A DNA stretch of 64,000 nt. Source: Blastomussa wellsi (taxonomy: Eukaryota > Cnidaria > Anthozoa > Scleractinia > Plerogyridae). The stretch's first letter is position 1, and the number at the start of each line of letters is the position of its first letter. The stretch is taken from NCBI GenBank assembly GCA_947652115.1, contig OX393562.1:11924201-11988200 (forward strand), written 5' to 3'. The notes under the pieces were generated by a model, which did no database searches, had not been told where the DNA came from, and worked only from the letters and a program-made list of their open reading frames with translations. Shown here one piece after another: positions 21,301 to 33,900 of this stretch. A program made the position numbers and the translations under genes.

Positions 21301-22182
21301 GGGGTGGGAGTGGTGATATTCCTGGATTGTCCCTCCGCGCAGAAAACTGATCCACATCCATCAAATGTGATCAGTTGGGAATTTTCAGATATTTTATATA
21401 AATGGAAAATTCAACGATAACGTTTCACGGAATTTCTTAACCGTCACACCAATGTAACAAGCGCTCTAATTGGCTCAACATGCAGCATGCCTTGAGTATG
21501 CTTTCGAGTATAAGAGTACAATACAAGCTCATGCTATCATCCTCCGTTCTCCAGTCTTTCAGTATACGCACCCACAATAAGTAAAACAACGCGCAATAAA
21601 AACAACCGGTTACATAAATGCATTCTCATTGTCACTAGGTTTCAACTGTGCAAACGACATCGATGCCTTATTATTCTGGATTGTAACTGGAGGGCATTAT
21701 CGAATTTGGCCATGAAACTCGTGCTTTTTTTGCTTTTCTCGGAGATAGAAAGAATTGAAACAGAAGGAGATTTTGCTTGCTCTACGCATTTCCAGGTCCA
21801 CGGTATATATAGCATTTTACGAGGATTGAAAACAGGAATCTTCACCATTGTAAACAAACACGAATTAGCCTTCGGATTCTCCAAGGAAAGAGATCTCTGT
21901 GCAAAGCCAAATTGACTTAAGGTATAGAATGTCTTCACTTTAGTCTTGTTTAATATAATCAACCTTTGGCTAGGAACAAAAGTGTACATCTTGCGAAATT
22001 TCACAGTTAACCTTATTGAAATAAATCAGGAATAAATAACATTCTTATTAGCTTTTAACTTTGGTGGTTAACCGTGGGTAATCATTCTTATTTACACATA
22101 TTCTTTAATTTCTTGTCATAAAAACAATGAAGCAATACATTTCTAAAAGGAAAAACCATTTCTTCCTGTTTTCAGCGTAATT

Positions 22183-22236
22183 TGTAGCGGAGCTCCGGCC
22201 GCCCGAAGGGCCGCCAAGCGGAGCCCCATACTCATA
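22183..22236. repeat. GC-rich hairpin
   Basis: GCTCCG pairs with CGGAGC, and GCCC-GAA-GGGC forms an inner hairpin. It has a GAA triloop like the P1-P4 foldbacks but no facing GA/GA step. Confidence 0.55.
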
Positions 22237-22854
22237 TGGGAAAGAAAACGAAACCCATGAGTTGATTTTCTCATGGTTATCAAGGCTAGCGGTATTGCTC
22301 GTGGGCGCGTACGCACGACGACGACGACTTCAACGACGGGGAGCGCACGCTTCGCAATCCGTCAGAAGGAGGTCCCGTCGGAATCTCCTCCGATGATGAA
22401 ATCCGATGACTTCCGAGGCCGCCTTCGCCTTTACGGCCTAAATTCAAAATTTATGTAGTTTATAGGCCACAAATAGTGCTCAGAAGCGCTTGAAAGCGAT
22501 ATTTTAGCCGAGAAATTCGTCTGAACAAAAGAATAATCTCTTTTACTTTTCTCGATACAAAACATATATTCAATGCAACTTAAACCTCCTTTTCACGGAT
22601 GACGGATTTCAGCTTCAACGGCGTGACATCGCGTGGCAATCTCCCAAAAGGAGGTTCTCAAATCACCGGAAATGGAAATACTAACAATTGTTCTGGTTGA
22701 CTGATTTGAGCGCTGTGCCACGCGGGAAAAGGCGGGAAATTCGTCTGTTGATTTCATTCTAGATTAATATCGGAAAGCTGCTTTCCCGTAATCAAAGGAA
22801 AATTCCTCCAGCCACTCATAATTTTTTTCGTAATAGCATTTACAAGGTTCGTAA

Positions 22855-25800
22855 ATGTCGAACAAATTTAATTTAAAGGCAGTAAGTTCTTTGTTTGTGG
22901 AGAAATTTTCAGATAAGTCTGGTCTAGTAAGGGATGTCAAAACAGCAGAGTCCATTCTTAGAGAGTTTGAAACGGCTACTACAACAAAATACTGTTCCAA
23001 TAAGACAAGTTACCCTGGATTTGGAAGCACAGGTAAGTGATTGTACATTTTTAAGAGTGAGTGTTCAACTGACGCGTTAAATTTAACTGTAAATGCGTGC
23101 AACTGATTCGACCTCGCGTCCGGCTCGGGTCATTACAATGTCCGGTTCCAATACGCTCGATTCAAATTGGGTGAATGTTTACCTTGGGGTTGGGGGGTTT
23201 GGGGTTTGAAATGGTTGAGGGGGGGGGGGGGGGAGGTTGAAAGCCACTTTCAAAACAGTAAGAGAATTTATAACACATGTTCTCTTGACTAAACTTTAGT
23301 CAGGAACCAGAAGGGAATGTTTCTTTTTATTTTTCACATTAGAAATACTGTTTCTTTATTACAGATATAAAAGCGCAGAATCATAAAGTTTTTTGGGAAG
23401 ACAGTAGCCTTCCTTTTGACCACTTTCCATTTGTTGTGGTTAATCACAAAGTGTACGACTGTCAACATGGTGTGGACAGACATCTGAGCGAGAAAAGGAG
23501 AAATCAAGCGGTAGGTTTTCTTTTTACTCTTTTTCCAGCTTTCCTCATATTGTTCTGCCTCAGCCTGACATTGCTTTGACTCTTCCTGTAGGGTGGTGAC
23601 CACGCCTACCGAAGAAATGGAGGCGGAAAACTTGTCCAAGAGTCAAGAAAACTAAATTGCCCTGCACAAGTGCACATGAGGGAAATCATCAAATTCCCAG
23701 AGTGCAAGGTAAGAGCAGTATCAAAGACAATGAAAACTCGGAATGAATTAAAGAGAAGAATTAATTAGAGTTAATCTGGCGTTATACTAAGTGTTTTTGT
23801 TATGCTGTTACTTAGATACCTGAAAATACAGAGTGGCGTCGCAAGAACCAATCAAAAAACTTACGAAAGGGCATAGAAGAGGGAAAACCACTGAAAACTG
23901 AAAGATGGATACACGTCAATTTTCCTTCCGTTGATAACCACACTGTACACCCAACTGGAGATGTAAGTTCACAAATTAATGATTTTCGGGAGACGGAGAT
24001 TTAATGAGAAAAGCTATCCTTTTTGTTTACATAAAAGACACTAGTAGCTATGGGAATTGCATGCCAAAGGTTGACAATTGGCGTTTGATAGTGGTAGATA
24101 CTGTGTTTAGGTAAATATCCGGCTGCCAATATCTTTCTCTTCCGCAAGTAACTAATTTAGTGTATACCAAACCAGTATCTACCACCCAGAATAAGTGACT
24201 TAATTTTGGGAAAATAGGTGAATCCACTTTCGTAAAATCCTGAAGGTAAAGTTCAATAGTTAATCCCACCAGCAAAAACAAAAACAACAACAACAAATAC
24301 AATCCACTGGTTTGGTATTCACTAATCTGTTTGTCTTCCTACAATTTTTTTGTAGACATCAACAAAGGGGCTTCTGTTTGTACACCAGACAAAAGATCAG
24401 AGACGACTGCTGGAGCGATACGGAAACAAAATAAGTATGCTGGACGCTACCTACAAGACCACTAGATACAGCCTCCCTCTTTTCTTTGTTGTTGTCAAGA
24501 CCAACGTTGACTATCAGATCGTTGGTTCCTTTGTCGTTCAAAGTGAAACGAGCGATGCAATCTATGATGCCCTGTCGGTTCTAAAGACATGGAACCCCAA
24601 CTGGAACCCTTCGCACTTTATGGTGGACTTCTCGGAGGAAGAAATGTCAGCAATTGAAAGGTTGTTTCCAGGTAAATTAAATAAATATTCTGGTTTTTTT
24701 TAAGTTGTTTTGACAGTGGGGTAGGAAGTTGTGTCCAGCACGAATTCCCCCTCGCCACTCCCCCCACCCCCGTCCTGTGACAAAGGATAACTGGCGATCA
24801 AAATTCCTTGTCATTTTTCAGAAGAGGGGAGAGCTTCTATTCAAATTACTTGAAGTGAGATCAGTGAGGTAATATCGGGCAATGCTCACTTAAGCTTACA
24901 TCTACAGTCAAAGAGATCTTAAGGAAACATAAAGCAAAATCCCCTAATTTGCTGAAAATACTTTTTTTCCATTTTTTTTGTAGAGATTCACATCTTCATC
25001 TGTGATTTCCACCGTGAACAGGCATGGGAACGATGGCTTGAAAAAACAAGTAATGGTATGTTGGGAAGTAAGCCAAAAGTACTCGCTAAGCTACGAGCAA
25101 TAGCCAGGGCCCGGACGGAACAAGAGTACATGGAGAAATTGAGCGAGCTCAAGGACAGCGAGGAATGGAAGTCAAGCACTAAATTCCAGAACTATATCAC
25201 AAAGACATGGCTCCCGCAACACAAGGTATCACAAGAAATTAGTTTGAGCATTGTTTTCTACTCTGGAAGCATTTGACTTTCATTCGTCCATCGAAAACTA
25301 ATTTTATACATGCAAGTTCTGTTATCCTGCTAGCTGCTAGTCGACTGTATATTCTTAGAGTATTCAAGTATTATGGGTACACTAAAGATCAGCTTGGTAA
25401 ACTCTAATAATGTCATTATTTCTGTATGGATTAGAAGTGTGGAGCTCTGCTTATCAACGCAAATATTTAGATCGGATTGACACGTTTTTTTTTTTTCGGC
25501 GAGCCCATCGTTTTGGCTATACAAGTAAGATCATTTTGATATCCGATGTAATTACGAATAGGGACAGTGATCTTTTCAATAGAATCACAAATGACACTGG
25601 CCATGTAACATATAACTTGCTCCTTCCCAAACGTACTAGGGTTCTTAGAGAAAGGGCTCGTGACTTTATATTTCCCAAAGTAAAAACCGAACGATTTAAA
25701 CGGGCCTTTGTAAATAGATGTTTTTTTCAATTTTGTAATGCATATGATTGGTTATTAATTGTAAAGACACACGTATGTTGTCACTGATTTCTTAATAAAG

Positions 25801-27602
25801 ACTTCTGCTACTACTACTTCTATCCTTACAGAAATGGGTATGGGCCTTTCGAAAGGACCGGTTTCTTACCACAGTCAACACCAACAATGGCGTAGAGAGA
25901 CAGAACAAGGCCTTTAAGTACGACTACTTGGAAGGGCACAACCATTCAACTTTAAGTGGGATGTTGACTGTCCTACTTGAAGAATTCCTTCCTGATAAAT
26001 ATCTCAGGTATGGACCTTTTTTTTGGAGGAATGAAAGGACGAAGTAGAAAGAGACAGAGAGAGCGACAGACAGACAGACAGAGAGATAGAGACAGACATG
26101 ATCGATACGTTTCACGTGTTTCCTTTAAAACGTTCTCAGTTGCTTGGTCCTCCTTCTCCCGTTAAAAAAAATCTTTGAACTTCTAAGAAAGCTGGGTTGG
26201 TCACCTGTCTACTTCAGATTCACAGTGTAAATAGGGTACGAGATACAGTTAGCTTCCAACCAGTTGGAATATTGTACCGTGACCACATATGAAAAACAAG
26301 AAAACAACCAGCGAACAAAAAAAACAACAACAACAACAACAACAAATTTGAACAACTTGGTGACATAGGCCTAGTGTTTACCATCAACATCATCAAAATC
26401 ATCATCATCATCATCAAGAATTATAATCATTATCGTTATTATTACTATTATTATAATAATAATTATTAGTAGTAGCAGTACATGTAGTAGCAGCAGTAGT
26501 AGCAGCAGTATTATAATGATGATGATGATTGTTGTTATTATTTATTTATTTATTTTCATTTTATTTTTTTTCCTTGAAAATAACTAACACTCAATGAAAT
26601 TAATATTTTTCTCCTAGGTACGTGGAAGCAAACACGAAGCTGCAAGCAGCCTTTCGCCGCTATAATCCGAACATCCCTTCTTATTTGCGAGAGAGGCCAC
26701 ACCATATTATAAAGCATTGTTTGGAGAAACGTTCTCTTGCAGAGGCAATTCCCAGGGGTCATGTCGAGGTTATCGACATCACAAATGGAGTGTTTTCGGT
26801 GGAAAGCCAGAGTAGTTTGGAGGATAAGACGAGCTACCGGGTGGAGTTTGGAACAAAGCAGCCCAGTTGTGAGTGTTTTGACTGGGAAAGGCACAGACTG
26901 CCGTGCAAGCACTTCTTCGCCGTGTTTACTCACGTCCCGTTGTGGTCCTTTGACAAACTCCCGAGTGCATTTAAAGATTCTCCTTTCTTCACACTGGACG
27001 AAGAATTATTCATGTCTGAAGGAATAGAAGAAACAAGCGAAAGCTTCGAACAAGTTCCATCACAGTGCCAGGCTGGAGAAAATGTTCCAGAGGTTGTCGG
27101 TTGTTTAAAAGAAGAAGTAACCTTGAATGATCTTCCTCGAAAAGCTCAACGGACGCGAACCAGTGCTGCAAGATGTCGCGAATTACTGGGGCAGGTCAAA
27201 AATATGACATACATAGTGGAGGGATTGGAAAATGGAGAAGTCCTGCAACAAGTAACAGAAAAGCTAGAAGAATGTCACCATCTTCTTTTGAAGGCCGCCC
27301 CGAAGGAAAATGGTGTCATTCTTGAATCTCAAAAGTCAACCCAGAGAGTCGTTAAAAAAAAGCCTCAAAGGAAAAAGGAGGAAAAACTTGCTTTCAAGAC
27401 ATTGCCGGTACCTCCAAAACGAAATCCATATACAGGACGTGCCGGAGAGAAGGCAAACATCCTAAAGAGATGCTACAATGTCACTTTGCGTGATATTGAA
27501 GGTGTGCGGGCAAAGCAACCTAAACTAAGTACAGATGTGAAAGTCAAAAAGGAAGAATCTAACGAGGCCTATGGTCATGACCGAGAAATATTGAAAAGTT
27601 GA
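22855..27602 (+). CDS. MULE-type transposase-like protein with SWIM zinc finger, eight exons
   Basis: Exons: 22855-23032, 23365-23510, 23592-23708, 23816-23962, 24356-24671, 24984-25225, 25832-26007, 26618-27602. All GT-AG, phases agree; about 768 residues to a TGA. The N-terminal third (HKVYDCQHGVDRH) looks like a FAR1/WRKY-like DNA-binding region. The MULE DDE residues are visible: LDATYK (D near 226), MVDFSEEE (D near 287), NNGVERQN (E near 404). The SWIM finger CxCx9CxH is at about 525-539 (CECF...LPCKH). The tail is basic (VVKKKPQRKKEEK). MULE/SWIM proteins are Mutator-family transposases or host genes derived from them, such as ZSWIM. No TIRs or 9-bp target duplication were seen, so a domesticated or immobile copy is possible. 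The final frame stops early by a frameshift before the Ulp1 domain. Confidence 0.88.
23219..23234 (+). repeat. Poly-G tract
   Basis: Run of G in intron 1 of the MULE/SWIM gene. Confidence 0.8.
25396..25815 (+). mobile_element. LINE 3' fragment in intron
   Basis: An open stretch (LFLYGLEVWSSAYQRKYLDR, then ERARDFIFPKVKTERFKR and FQFCNAYDW) resembles the C-terminus of a CR1/L2-like ORF2. It is followed by AATAAAGACTTCTG and a CTACTACTACTT tail. 5' truncated. It lies in the intron before exon 7 of the MULE/SWIM gene. Confidence 0.65.
26020..26570 (+). repeat. Cluster of simple repeats
   Basis: In one intron: (GACA)n near 26065-26095, (AAC)n near 26318-26345, (ATC)n near 26385-26416, ATT/ATA and (AGC/AGT)n near 26440-26510, (GAT)n and (TTTA)n up to 26560. 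Confidence 0.8.
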
Positions 27603-28371
27603 GGAGCATCTTAGCCGCACGAAGCCAAAAACTGATGAGAAAACACTCAGTGATGAATTAAGTGGCCAAAACGCAGGAGCAAACTCGAATACGGGATCGG
27701 ACAGTGACGTCCAATTCGTTGGAATTTTGAAAGGTAGCGCCTCAAAAAAGAGCAACTTTGTACTGGCTGAAGGAGATGTGAAGGTGATAGAGAATGGAGA
27801 GTGGCTTACTGATCACATAATAGGAGCAGCGCATTCCGTACTTCGAAAGCAGTTCCCTGGTGTCGGCGGTATGGAAAATACAACCCTGGGACTAGTAAAC
27901 AACTTTCCAGTACAGAAGGGTGAATTTGCTCAAATTCTCTATACTGGAAGTAGTCACTGGGTATTGGCTTCCAACATCGGGTGCTCAAATCCCTCAGAGG
28001 TTAATCTTTACGACAGCTTATTCCGCGGCAGAATTCCGATGTCTGTAAAGAAGCAAATAGCGTCCTTGGTTCATGAAGAGGGAAAAAAATTCAAAATTAT
28101 TGTCCCCCGGGTACAGCGACAAAACAACCATGACGACTGTGGAGTGTTTGCCATCGCTTTTTTGGTTTCTCTGCTCAGTGGCCTTAATCCTACTGATCTG
28201 ACGTTTGACAGTGGAGCCATGAGACAACACCTGCTCAAGAGCCTTAACGCTGCCTTTTTTGACCCCTTCCCCCTGGCTAAAGTACAAGAAAAGCGAAAGC
28301 AAGAACCAGCGTTTGTTCAAGAGGTCCCTGTTATCTGCGAATGCAGGATGCCATGGGAGAATTGTAACTAA
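27595..28371 (+). CDS. Ulp1/C48-like cysteine protease domain, shifted frame of the same gene
   Basis: This frame overlaps the end of the SWIM frame and is offset by one base at TTGAAAAGT (27591-27599). The C48 catalytic set is complete and in order: His (SSHWVLAS), Asp (NLYDSLF), Gln (VQRQNNH), Cys (HDDCGVFAIAF), at about 44, 63, 99 and 105 residues past the end of the linker. Ulp1/SENP enzymes process or remove SUMO-like modifiers. There is no separate start codon or promoter, and the linker continues the charged C-terminus of the SWIM part. It was probably one polypeptide, MULE-SWIM-Ulp1. TAA at 28369 lies inside the first copy of a tandem duplication; the second copy has CAA there. Either an intact gene with an assembly error or an early pseudogene. 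Confidence 0.75.
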   Translation, partial: KVEEHLSRTKPKTDEKTLSDELSGQNAGANSNTGSDSDVQFVGILKGSASKKSNFVLAEGDVKVIENGEWLTDHIIGAAHSVLRKQFPGVGGMENTTLGLVNNFPVQKGEFAQILYTGSSHWVLASNIGCSNPSEVNLYDSLFRGRIPMSVKKQIASLVHEEGKKFKIIVPRVQRQNNHDDCGVFAIAFLVSLLSGLNPTDLTFDSGAMRQHLLKSLNAAFFDPFPLAKVQEKRKQEPAFVQEVPVICECRMPWENCN

Positions 28372-28575
28372 AAGTCTCCATCTCTCTGGTGTGGAGACAG
28401 TGGAGCCATGAGACAACACCTGCTCAAGAGCCTTAACGCTGCCTTTTTTGACCCCTTCCCCCTGGCTAAAGTACAAGAAAAGCGAAAGCAAGAACCAGCG
28501 TTTGTTCCCCTGTTATCTGCGAATGCAGGATGCCATGGGAGAATTGTAACCAAAAGTCTCCATCTCTCTGGTGTG
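28207..28575 (+). repeat. 189-bp tandem duplication in the 3' coding end
   Basis: Copy 1 is 28207-28395 and copy 2 is 28396-28575, nearly identical. Copy 2 lacks 7 bases (AAGAGGT after GTTC) and has CAA where copy 1 has the TAA stop. Confidence 0.92.
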
Positions 28576-28723
28576 CTGAGTGCAGTTCATGCAAAGAGTG
28601 AATAGGAAATGTGTACCTACCATTCCTCACATGATTTGCAAAGGTTCCAATGCCACCTGGTTGTGCCCAAAGTGCCAGAAGGCTCTGGAGCAAGAGGAGC
28701 ATAGAAGCCCGTTTATTTCATAA
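28506..28723 (+). pseudogene. Broken PHD-like zinc finger tail
   Basis: Two frames together give a C-x-C-R-M-P start, WCAECSSCKE, then RKCVPTIP and WLCPKCQ, the cysteine order of a PHD finger. Near 28602-28606 a short deletion removes the expected aromatic/His position and shifts frame, creating TGA and TAG. A stop follows at 28721-28723. It was probably the C-terminus of the MULE-SWIM-Ulp1 protein. Confidence 0.55.
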
Positions 28724-28846
28724 GAACCTTTTTCAAAGAAACATTTTATCACTTTTTTTCCCTTGATAATTTAGATGCAGTAGCTCTGATTTAGAGTGTA
28801 TCATTTAATTCTGTATATCAGAGAATGACATTTTATTTTACAATGT

Positions 28847-28852
28847 AATAAA
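28847..28852 (+). terminator. Candidate poly(A) signal
   Basis: AATAAA 124 bp after the last recognisable coding triplet of the MULE/SWIM/Ulp1 locus. Confidence 0.5.
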
Positions 28853-28869
28853 TTCGCATCAATATTCGT

Positions 28870-30240
28870 CCTAAAATTCAAATAAGAAATAAGTAAAGAA
28901 AGAGAAGGACATCTCAGATACGGTAAAGAGCAATTTCATGAAAATGGCTTTTTTGGCGAATATAGTTACAGATCAGTACAAGAAAAAATGATCTCGGCAG
29001 AATCGCTAGGAGTGCTTAGATTTTTGTTATTTTATTTTCTTTCATTAATTTATTCCATCTTGTCATGAAAGGTCTTTGGAGAATTATTTTGAGAAGGGTC
29101 ATTTAAATGAATTCAAGGTTTTAGGGATATGTTAAATACCTGTCTTGTTGAAGCTTGGAAAATCAGGGCTTGCAGCAACATGGGCAGCTCAGTAATACAA
29201 GAAATTTTCTATGTCACATCATACTTCTCACAAATTACTTCAATAATAAAACCTCTTATGTGGACTCTCTCTAATTGGACTATGGACATTAAACCTCTGT
29301 CCCAGAGAGAAAATTCATAAGCCTTTTTCTTTCTGCCTCAGCAGTAAAAATGCAGTAAAAATCGGGCTTCTGATCTATAGGGTGCTGCAAAAAAGGGAAA
29401 TTCTGCAGCATTTTCAAGGGAAATTATGCGACAAGAAAGGTACATTATGAGGCGAATTATGTATTTTTAAGCTGATTTAACATTGTTTTGTTAGGTCTCA
29501 GACGAGGAAAATCATTTTTTTGCTGTCCAACAGGCAATTAGAGCTTAATCTTAAATGTGTCATTTTTTTAGGACATTGATTTTGCCAGAAATTCCTCATT
29601 AATTATCTGAAATAGCATTTCAGAGCTTCTAGATTTCAAAATCTAGCAGGGCATTCAACTTTTTTGTTAAGACATTTTGGTTTAGCATTTGTTTACACAT
29701 TTGAAACAGCCTGAGGAAAAAAATATGTATAAACAGGGTTTGAAAGAAAACCTTTAATTATAACTTTCCTTTCAGGCAAGCTACTCAAGTTTTGTTTGCC
29801 TTGGGAAATACTAGTTTCCTTTTTTATCATTTAATTGGCAGACACCCACAGGACCTTCTCCAGCTTTTTATCCCTTGTGAAGCATTTTTTATTCTTCCAA
29901 ATTCCACTAAAAATGTGCTTACCAATTTGCAGTTGAAATGTGTAATTACAATGATTACAATGTGGTCACTGAAGAAACTTATCAATTACCAGCTCATGTA
30001 ATTATTATTGCAGAATTTTTTCCCAGATTCACTTCTTGACAACCAAAATCAGTGTAATGACAGATGTAATACCCTATCCTGTATAACAATAATAATTATT
30101 ATTATTGTGTTACACAAGTGTTTACTTTTCATCTGTTTGGATAGAACATACATGTAAATCAAATGAGCAGCTGGTATCTTCTGTGCACTCCCATTGGCTA
30201 TTATAGCTGAAACATAGTCCTGATTGTATTTGATAGTCAT
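28870..30240. other. Intergenic, nothing recognised
   Basis: AT-rich with short random ORFs only. Confidence 0.45.
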
Positions 30241-30338
30241 TATAAATATTGTTTGTAGTTTAATTTTATATGTAACAAACCTGATGAATTTTTTAACCGT
30301 GTTTAAATAAAGATTTGAGATTGAGATTGAGATTGAGT
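30240..30338 (+). repeat. Probable LINE 3' end with (GAGATT)n tail
   Basis: TTAAATAAAGATTTGAGATT followed by further GAGATT units. Confidence 0.5.
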
Positions 30339-30647
30339 AACTATTTGGTTATGGATATCCACTTGAGTGGCTATGGCTAAAACTTATTCACCTCAACGTA
30401 ATATTATAATTGTGCTGTATTTTATTTTTGCAAGTCCTGCAGTTGGCCAAATGGTATCAGACAGAAACCAACACATACCATAAAGTGAAACATAAAATAA
30501 ATTTGAAATCCATTTTATCCCTGTTTATTTTGTATTGTCTTTTGAATTATCTTAATTTCAGCCCACACCTTTTGACAGCTTATAGTGAAAAGTTCACTGT
30601 GTAGTTTTGCGGGACAATTTCTGTCACATTTTGATTTGGTTGGTCTG

Positions 30648-30767
30648 TGTTTCAAGATACGCGAACTTCCGGTGTTCGCCATAGTTTCCGGTTTGTATAA
30701 ACTGTCAATCAAATAAACGTGGTTTAGCTTTTCTCAAAAATGGCGTGTTCTCTGTGAAACACAAACA
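30648..30767 (+). repeat. 5' LTR
   Basis: Starts TGTTTCAAGATACGCG, ends GAAACACAAACA. Contains a TATAAA-like and an AATAAA motif. Very short for the family. Confidence 0.95.
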
Positions 30768-30780
30768 TGGTGTCAGAGTA
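30768..30780 (+). other. Primer-binding site
   Basis: TGGTGTCAGAGTA follows the LTR directly. Its first eight bases match the complement of a TGACACCA tRNA 3' end, as in leucine tRNAs. Confidence 0.6.
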
Positions 30781-30920
30781 AAAGCGCAAGGAAAAACGGT
30801 CTTCGCAACTGTAAAAGTCACCGTAACTCATCAAAAAAAAGCCGTTAAAACGCAGGTCTAAGAAGACGAAAGCACTTTTGGCAACAGAGTTACGAAAACA
30901 AGACGAAATACGAAGAAGAC

Positions 30921-33900
30921 ATGCCTCCACCCGGCGAAAGTTCGTCAGAACAACAAGCGCCGAGCGCTCCGAGCGCTCCAGTTTTGAATTTTACTTCGAA
31001 CTTTCCAGTTCCAAGCCCAATGAAAGTATCCGGCGACAGAGTCACAAATTGGGAGTTCTTTCGACAGCAATGGCAAGACTACGAGCTTGGCACCGGTCTC
31101 GAACATCGTCCAGAACCCGTTCGTTTAGCAACCCTTCGCTCAGTCATGGGGAAAGACTGTCTTGAGATATTTTTAAACCTAGAGTTGACTCCGGAAGAAA
31201 GGGCAAGCGTGACCTCCAGTTTAAAAGCTTTGGAAGGATATTTCAAGCCAAAAACAAATGTGGTCTACGAGAGATTTCTGTTTAATTCAGCTACACAAAG
31301 TTCCGAAGAGGTAATAGACGAATTTGTGAATCGATTGAGAAAGATGGCTTCGTCGTGTAAATATGGCGCGCTCACAGATGAGATGATACGAGACAGAATC
31401 GTAATAGGCGTCCGAGATAAAGGTTCAAAGCTACGGCTACTCAAAGAAGATGAACTGGACCTGAATAAAGCACTCAGTATTTGCAGGTCTAATGAAGCGG
31501 CTTCCAAACAGTTCAAGTTTATGAAACAGGAGGAAATCCAAACAGATGAGCAAGTCAACACAGTGGACAGTCAAGGGAAACGACGCGACAAGCGGGACAA
31601 ACAAAAGAAAGACGCAAAAGACGGAAAGAATAGAACGGCTACAAAGGGCGCGAAGAAGAATTGCAGCAGATGCGGAGCAACAAAGCAACATAGGAAAGAA
31701 GAATGCAAAGCATATGGTCAAACCTGTCACTTGTGCTCGAAGCCGAATCATTTCGCATCTGTTTGTCGTTTTAAAAACAAGCCAGCAGGCGGAAAGACAG
31801 TGTCCAAAGGACACAAAAGCGTGAAGCAAGTCACCGAAGAAACGGATATGTCCGATGACTCCGATCATGACTCCGATGATGAAGATCCACTCTTTAAAAT
31901 TGAAGAAGTCTCCAGCGTGAAGACGGCAGGCAAGCAACTCAACGCCAAGATAATCTTTTCAGACACAGAAGAGTTGTACAACACCGAACTGGAATGCCAG
32001 CTAGACACCGGCGCCACGTGCAACGTGATGAGCCTGCGCGACCTGGCCGTCATAAGCCAAACAGGAGATCCCCCACTGAGAAGTAGTAAAGTGAAGCTCA
32101 AGTTGTTTGACGGTTCTCTCATGAAGCCTTCTGGTGTAGCCACCTTAAAGATACATCGAGATAATAAGACCCAAAAGTTGGACTTTCAGATTGTTGAGAC
32201 TGTAAACAAGCCTCTTCTATCCGCGGAAACATGTGTGAAGCTGGGACTGTTGAAGCTTTCCTTGACAGGTACAGCGCAAGTAAACAGTATGGGTACAGAG
32301 CCAGTAAAGTCTATTGTCCCACTAACCAGAGAGAAAATTCTAGCTGACTACAAAGATGTGTTCGAAGGACTTGGTCACATAGGAGAGTCCAGCACCTTTG
32401 TTATCGACCCAAACCATCCCCCAGTGCAGCACGCGCCTAGGCGGATACCTGTAACTCTACAAAAGGAAGTCAAGGAGAAGATCGCAGAGTTGGAGAAGAA
32501 AGGCATCATTCAAAAGGTTACCGACCCCACAGATTGGATCAGCAGTATGGTTATCGTGTCCAAGCCAGGAAAGATAAGAATTTGTCTCGACCCCCGAGAT
32601 TTGAACAAGGCAATCCAGAGACCCAAGTACCAGATGCCAACATTAGAAGAGATACTCCCAAAACTCAGCAAAGCGAAAGTATTTACCACCCTTGATGCGA
32701 AAGATGGGTTTTACCAGATCGGATTAGATGAAGAGAGCAGTAAGAAAACAACTTTCTGGACTCCATTTGGCAGATACAGATATCTAAGGATGCCATTTGG
32801 TATTAGCGTGGCTCCCGAAGAGTTTGAGTGTAAGCTACACTCAAAGCTTACCGGATTAGCAGGCGTCGAAATTCTTCGAGATGATCTACTAGTAGTCGGA
32901 TATGGAGATACCCAGGAAGAAGCAGATGCCAACCACGATGAAAACCTCAGAAAACTCCTAGACAGAGCCAGAGAAGTCAAACTCAAGCTGAACAGCAAGA
33001 AGATGAACTTGAAGAAACCCCAAGTTAAGTTCATGGGCCATGTTATTAGTAAAGATGGTCTCAAGCCAGACCCAGACAAAGTCAACGCAGTGGAAAACAT
33101 GCCCAAGCCAACATGTAAGAAAGAGACTCTTAGTCTACTGGGTTTCATCAACTATCTGGCCAAATTCTTACCAAGACTATCTGAAGCAGCACAGCCGTGG
33201 AGAAATCTAACCCTGACCAACGCCCAGTTTATGTGGTCTGAGCAACACGACAAGGCGTTCGATGAAGTGAAGAAGTTGGTAGCAAACCATCCAGTACTCA
33301 AGTATTACGACATCAATGATGAGGTTACTATTCAGTGCGATGCCAGCGAGCGAGGTCTTGGTGCGACACTCCTCCAGAACGGACAGCCAGTTGCCTTCGC
33401 ATCGCGAACACTGTCTGCAGTTGAACAACGGTACGCACAAATAGAGAAAGAATGTTTGGCCATCGTGTTCGGTTGCCAAAAGTTCTCACAGTACATCACA
33501 AGACGAGAGAAAGTCACCGTCGAATCAGATCATAAGCCGCTGCAGTCAATATTCAAGAAATCGCTTCTGTGTGCGCCAAGCCGTCTCCAAAGAATGATGC
33601 TTCGGCTACAAAGATACAACCTTGAAGTGGTCTATAAACCAGGAACGCAGGTGTTCGTGGCCGATCACCTGTCCAGAGCTTTCCTGAAAGATACAGGCCC
33701 AGAGGATGAAGAGTTTCATGTTTTCGCTCTGGAGCTGGAAGCGATGAACCCGTTTGATACCATCAAGATAAGTAGTGAGAGACTTCCCCAGCTTCAAAAG
33801 GCCACCGAACAAGACCCGGTCCTGCAAACACTCAAAACTACAATTCTGATTGGTTGGCCAGAGAGGAGAGAAGAAGTACCAGTCCAGATTAGAGAATTTT

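Noticed and set aside
22183..22236. Fifth member of the GA/GA foldback set
   Set aside because: It has a C-GAA-G triloop, but no facing GA dinucleotides.
28018..28702. Minus-strand ORFs opposite the Ulp1 region
   Set aside because: They arise from the tandem duplication read backwards, with no motifs or splice context.
30878..31165. Separate small ORF overlapping the Ty3 gag start
   Set aside because: Out-of-frame shadow of the gag-pol ORF.
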